Shown here in pieces: positions 1 to 7,300 of a stretch of DNA of 17,647 nt. Position numbers and translations under genes: made by a program. Each line of letters opens with the position of its first letter. The first letter of the stretch is position 1. The stretch is from UBA1723 sp045642085. GTDB lineage: Bacteria > Bacteroidota > Bacteroidia > Bacteroidales > Paludibacteraceae. The stretch covers positions 1-17,647 of the forward strand of contig JAZUIF010000099.1 of NCBI GenBank assembly GCA_045642085.1. Direction: 5' to 3'. The notes below the pieces were generated by a model that saw only the letters and a program-made list of their open reading frames with translations, searched no databases and had not been told where the DNA came from.

Positions 1-247
1 CGTCGCAAATTTTACGAATCATTTTTCGGAAATTTTACGTTTTCTATCCTCAATTATCTACATCCTAAATCCGTAAGGATTTCTCCGTGTTCATATCATA
101 AAAATCGGGCGGGTTTGAAACCCGCCCCTACAATCATACGAAATGCCTCCGTGCACCCTGTGTCTCTGTGGTGAAATTAAATCCGTTAAATCCGTGCGAT
201 CCGTGTTCGTTAATTCCGCATTTCGCATTCATAATTTAGCATTTTCA
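1..247. repeat. Non-coding patchwork of short dispersed repeats
   Basis: No credible gene is seen here. The stretch holds a 10-bp direct repeat AAATTTTACG at 7-16 and 30-39, the palindrome described separately at 107-132, a CTCTGTG-rich module near 158-172, and a 9-bp-period run of ATCCGT at 181, 190 and 199. It ends in a GCATTTCGCATTCATAAT-like module near 217-236. Such chains of short modules are common between genes in Bacteroidales genomes (general knowledge, not checked here). A 66-codon open frame at 143-343 runs through the repeats and into the methyltransferase on the opposite strand, and is not a gene. Confidence 0.6.
107..132 (-). repeat. REP-like palindrome with CTACA tail; possible terminator of the methyltransferase gene
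   Basis: Arms 107-116 (GGGCGGGTTT) and 118-127 (AAACCCGCCC) are perfectly complementary around a single central base, and CTACA follows at 128-132. Read on the minus strand, downstream of the methyltransferase stop, the stem is followed by GATTTTTATG, so it could act as an intrinsic terminator. It shares the palindrome-plus-CTAC tail layout with the copies at 4350 and 10142. Confidence 0.6.
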
Positions 248-1195
248 TCATCGTTTCTTCTTCTGCAGATTCAGCGTATTTCTTTCCCAGAACACGCCAT
301 CGGTATAGCCTTGGATGTCGACGTCGGTATCGGCTATTCGTAGTCGTTTGGCGGCTAACAAGGCATACTCTTCGTTGATCTCCACTCCACAATAATGGCG
401 ACCTAACTTCTTTGCGACGACGGAGGTTGTGCCGCTGCCTAAGAATGGGTCGAAGACAATTCCGTCGGCTGGACACGATGCTAAAATCAGTTTGGCTACC
501 AACTTCTCTGGTTTCTGCGTCGGATGGTCCGTATTCTCTGGCATCGACCAATATGGGATACTGATGTCGTCCCAGAAGTTGGACGGATGAGTAAGACGGA
601 ATTTGCCGTCGTCGGTCTCCTCCCAATCTTTTGCCTTGCCATCTTCCTTATATGGTGCTATCACTCGTCGTTTCTGCTTTACAGCCTCAACATCGAAATA
701 ATAGTCGTTGTCATCGGCTACACCAAACCATATATCCTCCATCGCATTCTTCCAATTAGACTTCGCTCCTCTGCCCTTCTCTCTCTGCCATGTGATACGA
801 TTCTTGACCACAGCACACTCGCTCAACACCTGGTAGATGGCACTGGTGCATTTCCAGTCGCAACAGATATAGACGCTGCCATTAGGCTTCAATAATTCCA
901 TCACCTTTGGCAACCAGCTTCTTACATATTCGATATAGGCCGCGTCGTCTGTCTTAAGAAACTTATTCCCGGCAAAATTCTTCGATAGATTGTAAGGAGG
1001 ATCGATGATGATCAGATCTGCGAAATGCTTAGGCAGATAATCCAAAGCCTCGAATAAATCCTGATTAAATGTCTTGTCGATTGCGTCGTCGACGGCACAA
1101 TTATCCGAAAGAATCGAGATTTCTTTCCTCAACTCTTCTCTTTCCGCGTCATTCAGCGTCATCGTTCTATTTCTTCCAGCACGTTGCTTTTCCAT
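248..1195 (-). CDS. Site-specific DNA methyltransferase, N6-adenine/N4-cytosine type, beta class
   Basis: This 315-residue enzyme would transfer a methyl group from S-adenosylmethionine to an exocyclic amino group of adenine or cytosine in a specific DNA sequence. The catalytic motif IV is DPPY at residues 65-68. The target-recognition region lies roughly at 130-220. HPTQKP (224-229) is the motif X region, and the AdoMet-binding motif I, FDPFLGSGTT, is at 248-257. The order IV then X then I is that of the beta class. The start is the ATG at 1195, about 12 bases after the expected transcription start. A second ATG at 1162 (residue 12) is also possible. No restriction endonuclease gene lies beside it in the window, so it may be a solitary methylase or have a partner left of base 1. 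The recognition sequence cannot be read from the protein. Confidence 0.93.
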   Translation of the reverse strand: MEKQRAGRNRTMTLNDAEREELRKEISILSDNCAVDDAIDKTFNQDLFEALDYLPKHFADLIIIDPPYNLSKNFAGNKFLKTDDAAYIEYVRSWLPKVMELLKPNGSVYICCDWKCTSAIYQVLSECAVVKNRITWQREKGRGAKSNWKNAMEDIWFGVADDNDYYFDVEAVKQKRRVIAPYKEDGKAKDWEETDDGKFRLTHPSNFWDDISIPYWSMPENTDHPTQKPEKLVAKLILASCPADGIVFDPFLGSGTTSVVAKKLGRHYCGVEINEEYALLAAKRLRIADTDVDIQGYTDGVFWERNTLNLQKKKR

Positions 1196-1213
1196 ATTAT
1201 ATATTATTACTTA

Positions 1214-1244
1214 CAAAAATAAATATTTTAGATGATGCTGACAA
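1214..1244 (-). promoter_or_regulatory. Bacteroidetes-type promoter for the methyltransferase gene
   Basis: On the minus strand a -33 TTG (1242-1244) is separated by 20 bases from TATTTTTG (1214-1221), a perfect match to the Bacteroidetes -7 consensus TAnnTTTG. The expected transcription start is near 1207, just before the ATG at 1195. The promoter lies downstream of the toxin-antitoxin terminator, so the methyltransferase is probably transcribed on its own. Confidence 0.65.
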
Positions 1245-1260
1245 TTTTAATCTCATAAAC

Positions 1261-1287
1261 AAAAAAGGAGCACAACAAAGTACTCCT
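1261..1287 (-). terminator. Intrinsic terminator of the DUF4258/YgiT unit
   Basis: On the minus strand the arms AGGAGTAC (1280-1287) and GTGCTCCT (1266-1273) pair over 8 bp with one U-G wobble around a 6-base loop. A run of T follows (A at 1261-1265 on the plus strand). It lies 27 bases past the stop of the zinc-finger gene. Confidence 0.8.
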
Positions 1288-1313
1288 ATAGTAACACTCT
1301 AAATTTCAAGATC

Positions 1314-1541
1314 TCAAGCAGCCTTATTGTAATCAAAAATGACAACTTCCTGCATCATTTTTTTAGCAGACTCAATAATTGTATCTAAACGCAAAACGAC
1401 ATCTGTAGTATAGAAATGTTCTCCACATTGTGCACACTCTTCACAAGGCACATTCTTTACGATAACGTACACGCCATCACAATCAACCATATAAGTCGTT
1501 GTGGTATTAATATGTTTGTTGCAATCACAAAAAGCACACAT
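1314..1541 (-). CDS. YgiT/MqsA-type zinc-finger protein, probable antitoxin
   Basis: This 75-residue protein has an N-terminal zinc knuckle built from two cysteine pairs: CAFC near residues 2-5 and CEEC/CAQC-type cysteines near 33-39. A hydrophobic strand (VYVIVKNVPCEEC) and a short helical C-terminus follow. The layout matches the zinc-binding N-terminal domain of MqsA/YgiT antitoxins, but it lacks the C-terminal HTH DNA-binding domain of E. coli MqsA. I chose the ATG at 1541 because GGAGG (1547-1551) lies five bases upstream. An in-frame GTG at 1547 would overlap that ribosome site. It is translationally coupled to the upstream DUF4258 gene, whose stop codon lies inside the same site. The toxin-first order resembles mqsRA. 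The antitoxin role is inferred. Confidence 0.8.
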   Translation of the reverse strand: MCAFCDCNKHINTTTTYMVDCDGVYVIVKNVPCEECAQCGEHFYTTDVVLRLDTIIESAKKMMQEVVIFDYNKAA

Positions 1542-1543
1542 AA

Positions 1544-1846
1544 TCACCTCCTTGTTTTAAAATCATCATTAAAAATCTCCAAATTAGGACGATACGCCGT
1601 TATCATATAAACATATATATCAGATACTCCGACAACTACATGCACGACATCAATACCTTCTTTGTCAAATATTAGGCAACTCGGATGAGGTTTATCTTCT
1701 GGATATTCTCGAATAATCTCTCCGTTCATGATACAATCCAACACTCGACGTACAGGGATTTTCCTAATACGCATTCTTTCCAAACAATGATCCGACCACC
1801 TAATCAGGTCTTCTTTTACTGCCAATCTTATTTTCTCTATCTCCAT
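1544..1846 (-). CDS. DUF4258 protein, probable toxin of a YgiT-linked pair
   Basis: This is a 100-residue protein with the DUF4258 pattern: an early WSDHCLERMRIRKI segment (H..ER...R.I) near residues 18-31, then a GEIIREYPEDKPHPSCL strand, then a VVHVVVG...YVYMITAYRP core. This small alpha/beta fold is often compared with RelE/BrnT-like toxins. The open frame extends back to 1927, but a promoter with its -7 box at 1865-1872 lies inside that extension. Transcription would begin near 1858, so the ATG at 1846 is the supported start. The gene overlaps the ribosome site of the following zinc-finger gene. Toxin function is inferred from gene pairing and fold; the sequence shows no proven catalytic residue. 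Confidence 0.78.
   Translation of the reverse strand: MEIEKIRLAVKEDLIRWSDHCLERMRIRKIPVRRVLDCIMNGEIIREYPEDKPHPSCLIFDKEGIDVVHVVVGVSDIYVYMITAYRPNLEIFNDDFKTRR
1545..1554 (-). promoter_or_regulatory. Strong Shine-Dalgarno that fixes the antitoxin start
   Basis: AAGGAGGTGA on the minus strand lies five bases before the ATG at 1541 (AAGGAGGTGATTATG) and contains the stop codon TGA of the DUF4258 gene (1544-1546). Such a strong site is unusual in Bacteroidetes, where most genes show little SD. It suggests high, coupled translation of the zinc-finger protein relative to its partner. Confidence 0.7.
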
Positions 1847-1864
1847 AAACTTTAGTTTATAATA

Positions 1865-1898
1865 CAAAAATACATTTTTCCAATGATTTTTCTGCAAA
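1865..1898 (-). promoter_or_regulatory. Bacteroidetes-type promoter for the DUF4258/YgiT unit
   Basis: On the minus strand TATTTTTG (1865-1872) is a perfect TAnnTTTG match. TTTG (1895-1898) lies 22 bases upstream of it, slightly longer than the usual 19-21. The predicted transcript starts about 12 bases before the ATG at 1846. No clear operator palindrome was seen around it. Confidence 0.6.
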
Positions 1899-1972
1899 AA
1901 ACTAAAATATTCCATTACACAAATCAAACATTGTCATTTTCCATAAATTCTCAATATATCAAATTCAGTTCG

Positions 1973-2000
1973 TTTTTTCGTTTTCGTTAACGTCATCGTC
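1973..2000 (+). repeat. 28-bp dispersed repeat, copy A, at the 3' end of pbpC
   Basis: This 28-base stretch, starting TTTTTTCGTT and containing CGTTAACGTCA, matches the reverse complement of 10115-10142 at 25 of 28 positions. It abuts the pbpC stop codon (1999-2001) and continues as a short TCATCG hexamer run. No function can be assigned. Confidence 0.6.
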
Positions 2001-4335
2001 ATCGTCTATTCTCCACTCTCACTTCGGCTTTGTCGCCATTCTCATCCACCACGGAAATCTTATGCTTTCCCTCTTCCATCTCTATCTGCAATTTATGCTC
2101 GCCGACTGTCGACGTAAGGTATCTGCCATCAATAAACCAGAAGACTTCGGTCATCGGACGTTTATGTGCCAACTCAAAAAGCACTCCATTCTCTTCATCT
2201 TCAGATTTGCCGACACACGACAACACTGCACCATTCTCCGGGTAGATGAATCCAAGATTACTTTTGCTCTTTTCTCCGAAGAAAACACTGCGATATGGTG
2301 GCAATGTGGCATATTCAGGATGATTTCTCTTGTAGAAATACTCCATATTGGCTGGCAATGTGAAATATGTGGCGTTGACGCTCTGCTCTTCTGTATTGTC
2401 GACACGATACTTGCCATCCTCACTCACTTTCACCACGTGATGATACTTGCAAATTCCTGAATTGACACCATTGACTGGCATAACTTGTGTGATCTGATCC
2501 GGACACTCCAAACTTGCCAACATTCCTGATTGTCGACATACACTCATCTCTGCTCCATCACTCACTTTCAAATTAGAGAACCATTTCTTTTCATCTTTCT
2601 TGCTGTATGTCAGATGGTTGAACACATCAAACATCACCGGTGAAGCTGTATGGACACCTGTCAGTTCTGCCACTCCTTGTCCTTCTGCATTGCCTGCCCA
2701 CACACCCACAGCGTAACGATGGTCAAAACCGACAGACCAGGCATCTCTGGCGCCAAAACTTGTTCCGGTCTTCCACGCGATATCACGATATCCGCTGATC
2801 TTATACATATCAAGATGGTCAAGTCGCTCCACTCGTTTCATTGCTTCTATTGTGTGGAATAGAGCCGCTTTATCCGTCAAAATGAATGATTTTTCAAAAT
2901 TATCCACATTCCCTGGATTGTCGTAATCATTGTTTCTTGACGCAACAGAATACTCATAGTTCCTTGCCATTTTAGCATATGCTCGTGTGATATCCAACAA
3001 CGAGATCTCCGCACCACCAAGAATCAAAGACAATCCATAGACTTCCGCCGTACGATTGATAGTAGAGAGTCCACAACGTCGTAGAATCTCGATAAAATGG
3101 TCGATTCCATACTCTCTCAAAAGCAAGACATTAGGCACATTAAGAGATCTGCTCAATGCTTCTGAAGCGGACACTGCTCCACGAAACTCTTTATCATAAT
3201 TGTGAGGACGGAAACCGTTGATATTTATAGGGATATCTGGAAGCAATGTATTTGGCAAAATATATCCGTCTTGCAGTGCGGCACAGTATAGCAATGGTTT
3301 GAGCAGACTTCCTGAGCTGCGTCGAGATCTTGCTACATCCACACAAACGCCCTCTCTTTTCACCGATGTATTGGCATTTCCACAATAAGCAATTACCTCA
3401 CCGCTCTGCACATCAATAACCACAATTGCGAGGTCACGGATTCCTCGTATTCTCAACTCGTCATTGCGTCGTTTTGCAATAGCCTCAACATCTTTTTGGA
3501 GATTAAGGTCGACAGTAGAGCGTACGTATTCACCGTTGTTTTTCTGGGCATACCACTCAACCAAGTGCGATGCGGCACTCGGTATCTTATTCGGATGCGA
3601 TGGTAACGGCTCATCTATCGCCAGTTCATAATCACTTTGGCTAATGTCGCCACTCTCATAAAGAGATTTAAGCAGACGGTTTCGCTTCTCTTTAAGCAAT
3701 GGTCGCTTCTTTGCAAGGTTGATCATCGATGGAGAATTTTGCAGAACAGCCATCACAGCAGCCTCTCCCCACGACAGATTTCTTCCGTTGTGCCCTAGGT
3801 AACGCCAACATCCGGCAGGAAAACCAACCACATTGCTTCCATACGGAGCATGAGCAGCATAGAGTTGAAGTATCTCATGTTTGGAATATTGAGCCTCAAT
3901 ACGTACTGCCTCAAAGGCTTCAATCACTTTCTGTCCAAAAGTACGTTTTTGCCTGTCGCTCATTCGTGCCACCTGCATAGTGATTGTGCTGGCTCCACTT
4001 TTGATTTTCCCAGCTTCGAGATTCTGTTTGATTGCCCTTACGATGGCAGTCGGACTTACTCCAAGATGATAGTAGAACCCTTTATCCTCAAACCTCACCA
4101 GACACTTCACATACTTCTCTGGCAAAGAATCCTGCAAAGGGAATCTCCACTGCTGATCCTGAGAAATTCTTGCTCCGATCAATTGACCGTTTCTATCCTC
4201 CACTACTGTCGAATAACTGACATCGGAAAATAGACGACAAGGCACTATCCACAACCATATTGCGGATATTGCGGATATTGCCAATAATGCAATGATCAGA
4301 TATTTCTTTATTTTCTTACGATCCAATACGATCAA
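1999..4335 (-). CDS. pbpC: Penicillin-binding protein 1C (bifunctional transglycosylase/transpeptidase)
   Basis: This 778-residue class A PBP of the PbpC family would polymerise glycan strands and cross-link peptidoglycan outside the inner membrane. One membrane anchor lies at residues 12-32. The glycosyltransferase domain (about 60-230) shows EDKGFYYH at 83-90, with catalytic Glu83, and GASTITMQ at 114-121. The transpeptidase domain carries SLLK (nucleophile Ser343, Lys346), SLN (397-399) and KTGTS (522-526). The C-terminal beta domain typical of PbpC (about 690-778) is present. Length and motifs are normal, so it should be active. The only start available after the upstream stop is a TTG at 4335 (or TTG at 4326); there is no in-frame ATG before residue 120. 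It lies 60 bases downstream of the alpha-2-macroglobulin gene on the same strand, a pairing conserved in many bacteria in which PbpC is thought to repair wall breaches guarded by the macroglobulin. Confidence 0.95.
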   Translation of the reverse strand: MIVLDRKKIKKYLIIALLAISAISAIWLWIVPCRLFSDVSYSTVVEDRNGQLIGARISQDQQWRFPLQDSLPEKYVKCLVRFEDKGFYYHLGVSPTAIVRAIKQNLEAGKIKSGASTITMQVARMSDRQKRTFGQKVIEAFEAVRIEAQYSKHEILQLYAAHAPYGSNVVGFPAGCWRYLGHNGRNLSWGEAAVMAVLQNSPSMINLAKKRPLLKEKRNRLLKSLYESGDISQSDYELAIDEPLPSHPNKIPSAASHLVEWYAQKNNGEYVRSTVDLNLQKDVEAIAKRRNDELRIRGIRDLAIVVIDVQSGEVIAYCGNANTSVKREGVCVDVARSRRSSGSLLKPLLYCAALQDGYILPNTLLPDIPININGFRPHNYDKEFRGAVSASEALSRSLNVPNVLLLREYGIDHFIEILRRCGLSTINRTAEVYGLSLILGGAEISLLDITRAYAKMARNYEYSVASRNNDYDNPGNVDNFEKSFILTDKAALFHTIEAMKRVERLDHLDMYKISGYRDIAWKTGTSFGARDAWSVGFDHRYAVGVWAGNAEGQGVAELTGVHTASPVMFDVFNHLTYSKKDEKKWFSNLKVSDGAEMSVCRQSGMLASLECPDQITQVMPVNGVNSGICKYHHVVKVSEDGKYRVDNTEEQSVNATYFTLPANMEYFYKRNHPEYATLPPYRSVFFGEKSKSNLGFIYPENGAVLSCVGKSEDEENGVLFELAHKRPMTEVFWFIDGRYLTSTVGEHKLQIEMEEGKHKISVVDENGDKAEVRVENRR

Positions 4336-4349
4336 TTCAAAAAATGTAA

Positions 4350-4374
4350 AGACGGAGCATGCCCCGTCTCTACG
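4350..4374 (-). repeat. REP-like palindrome with CTACG tail between a2m and pbpC
   Basis: Arms 4350-4359 (AGACGGAGCA) and 4360-4369 (TGCCCCGTCT) are complementary at 9 of 10 positions, and CTACG follows the palindrome (4370-4374). On the minus strand, the direction of transcription, the hairpin is followed by TTTACATTTTTTG. It may weakly attenuate transcription between a2m and pbpC. It occupies the place where the pbpC leader and a conventional ATG would be expected. Confidence 0.6.
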
Positions 4375-4395
4375 TTATTCCAAATTTAGATAAGA

Positions 4396-7300
4396 TTACT
4401 CTGAAATCTTAATCTTCAAAGAAGATGTATGAGCATTTACAGAAGAATCATACATATCTTCACATAAAGTCGACGGTACTGTAAAGTCACCACAGTATGC
4501 GGCACGCAACTTCATCTTGAATGTCTTTACTCTATATTTGTACAATTCAAAATGCCAGATTTTCTTATCGTCACGCTGGTCGACATACTCGCATTCATCA
4601 TTGTCGGACGCTATATCATTCCATGGCTCAAATCCTGAAGGCCATGCATACGACAACGCCATCAAACGTGAATCCTCGACTCCTGAAGCATTCTTCACAA
4701 CGATTCTTGCTGTGATCTCTGTTCCCTGCTTCAAATTAGCGATTGAAATCTCTTTTCCTGACTCATCCTCGTATACTACACTGATCTCCAATCCTTGTGA
4801 TTGAGCCGACAATGTCTCTGTAGGAGATGGTTTACGTGATAGACATAGCGTAGCGTAAGTTGTAGATGCATTGTTATTCTTGACTACACACTCACCAGCG
4901 TTAGGATCAAGCTCTACAGTAGGAGTATTCTGTGTAGCTTTGCCAGAATCATCTTTCTGCACTGATGAAGCAACCGACTTGACAGTCTTTCCTCCCTGGA
5001 TTACAGATGAATTGGCAGTAGACGAAAGAACATTGCTCAATCTGTTCATCGCCAACATTGAGTACGCTGTTTCGTATGTGCAACAACTCTGAGCATTGTA
5101 TTTAGCAGCAATATACTGGGCAACATCAAATGCCTGTTTTGTATTTCCACTTATTACCAATGCCTCAAGCCACAAAGCACGGTCTCTCAAGCGTGAACCG
5201 AATGTCCAATCATGGCTCCAGTGATATCTGTATGTTTCAATATCCTCGTCAGTAACACCATTAAGAATGTTCGTTGCTATATTCTTCTTACCTGCCAAAG
5301 AGTAGGCAGAAGAAAGTAAAATCTTCGACGCAACTGTCTGGCTAGATAGTTTCTCGTTCATTCTGTTCATTGCCGCCTCATCTGCCTTCTTAGCCAAAGC
5401 CAAAGTGTAAAGACGGTATGCCTGTGTTGTGTTGTTAGAAGATTCACGAGCAGCCGACTTCTGATAGCTCAACCATCTGTCGTAAACGTCATCAGGCACT
5501 GTGTAACCTTTGCTTCTTGCCTCCACCAACGCATGTCCAGCCATGTTAGTGATCCACTCATTGATGTTGTTGTCTCCTGGCCAATAGATGAACGCTCCGT
5601 TTGATTTCTGACGTCCATAAAGGACTGTCAAATAATGGTTGACCTCATTTTGCAACGCTTGCTTCATATCTGGATTGATGAACTTCTCTGCATTCAAGTA
5701 GAACAACAATCGGCTCGACACCTGCTCGCTACAGCAGTATGGGTAGTGAATCATCTTCAAGAAGGAAGCCTGCACATCAATGTTTGGCATCGGACTGATT
5801 GTCACTTTCGCATTGTTTGTTGTATTCTTCACAAATGGAGTCCATGAGAATGAAGCCTCAGGATCTACAACTTTAGACTGGCTGTTGACAATAATAGGCT
5901 GTGGATTTCTAACCTCAATAGCAATCTCCTCGCTTGTCTGCATTGCTCCATTAGCCTTGATCTTAACATGAGCCATACCTTCCTTAGCCGGATCACACTT
6001 CAAATCAAAGTAGACCATCTTGTCGCCCGCTACTGTGAAATTGACACTCTTTGTATTTGAGCCGACAATAGAAAGCGGACCATCTACAGTGACAGACACT
6101 GTGGCTGTCTGACCTGATTTTACCGATGAGAATACGTTGACTGGCAACTTGACATTCTCGCCATTTGTAAGGACACGTGGAAGTGAACTCATTACCATCA
6201 ACGGAGATGATACTGTTGTTGTCTTCTCTGCGCTACCGTATGCCTTCTCTCCGTCGCATGCCACAACCATTGTGCGGACGCTACCAACATACATTGGCAA
6301 CTGCAACTCGTGCTCTTTTGTCTCTCCAGCCTTGATTGTGAAAGGTCCGATAAACTTCACAACTGGTTTGAATCTCTTCTCCTTCTGTGCCGATTTCTTG
6401 ATTGAGACGTCACCACCGACACTCAAGATATTCTGGAAATAGTCTGTCGACGCGCCAACCACGTCGGCATACATATCGTATGTGTAGACATTAAGAGCCT
6501 CCTTCAAATTCATTGAAGGCCAAGGATTTGGAGTCTTGAACGATGTGATATCAAGCAAACCTTCATCCACGATAGCCAACGTGTAACTCATCGCTCTACC
6601 ATTCTTCTCTCCAACCTTAACCTTGAACTTTGTCTGTGGACGCAACTCATCAGGCATGTCGATTGTAGGCTCAAGATGTGATTTTGGATCCTCCACAATC
6701 AACGATTTAACTCCATACTTACGGATTGGTTTTCCATCGACTGTAGCAGAATGAGGATTGATCAAACTTGCTGTAATATATACGTTAGGAGTCATCTCCT
6801 TTGTAATCTTGACAGTGTGTTTGCTAATCTGGTCTGTAGCAGAAACCCACTCTCTCGACATCACCTTGTTGCCACTCTCCACAGAAAGAAGAACTCGTCC
6901 TCCGTTTGATGCAGGGATATAGACAACAGCGTCGTCACCTACATTATATTTATCCTTGTCTGTAGAAAGCATCAACATTGTTGCGGCTGATGCATCTTCT
7001 TTATTGCTCATACCACGAGATGAAGGCCAATCAACCAAGAATGTGCCTCCTGTAACATGCTGTCCTTCCTCATCAGACACTACTACAAAGAATCTTCCCC
7101 ATTCAGGATAGTTGATTCGGAATGGAACAGTTGCGACTCCACCTGTTGTGCTCAACTTACCCTCCGCAACTGGCTTGATGTGCTTGCCAGAAACGAAATC
7201 ACGTAGGTATCTGCCATTGTATTCGCTCCACCAACGCCACTCCAACTTGAAGATTCGATATTTAAGTTTTGTGTCTGTCTTCTTTCCATTCTCATTGACA

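Noticed and set aside
210..626. 138-residue minus-strand frame overlapping the 3' half of the methyltransferase
   Set aside because: It is out of frame with the methyltransferase motifs, arginine-rich in a way typical of shadow frames, and runs into the repeat region.
1542..1547. GTG start at 1547 for the zinc-finger antitoxin
   Set aside because: The GTG overlaps the strong GGAGG ribosome site itself. The ATG at 1541 has the proper five-base spacing.
1847..1927. Longer start for the DUF4258 gene (127 residues from 1927)
   Set aside because: A promoter with a perfect -7 box lies inside this extension, and the added residues look unlike the family's N-terminus. The ATG at 1846 is better supported.
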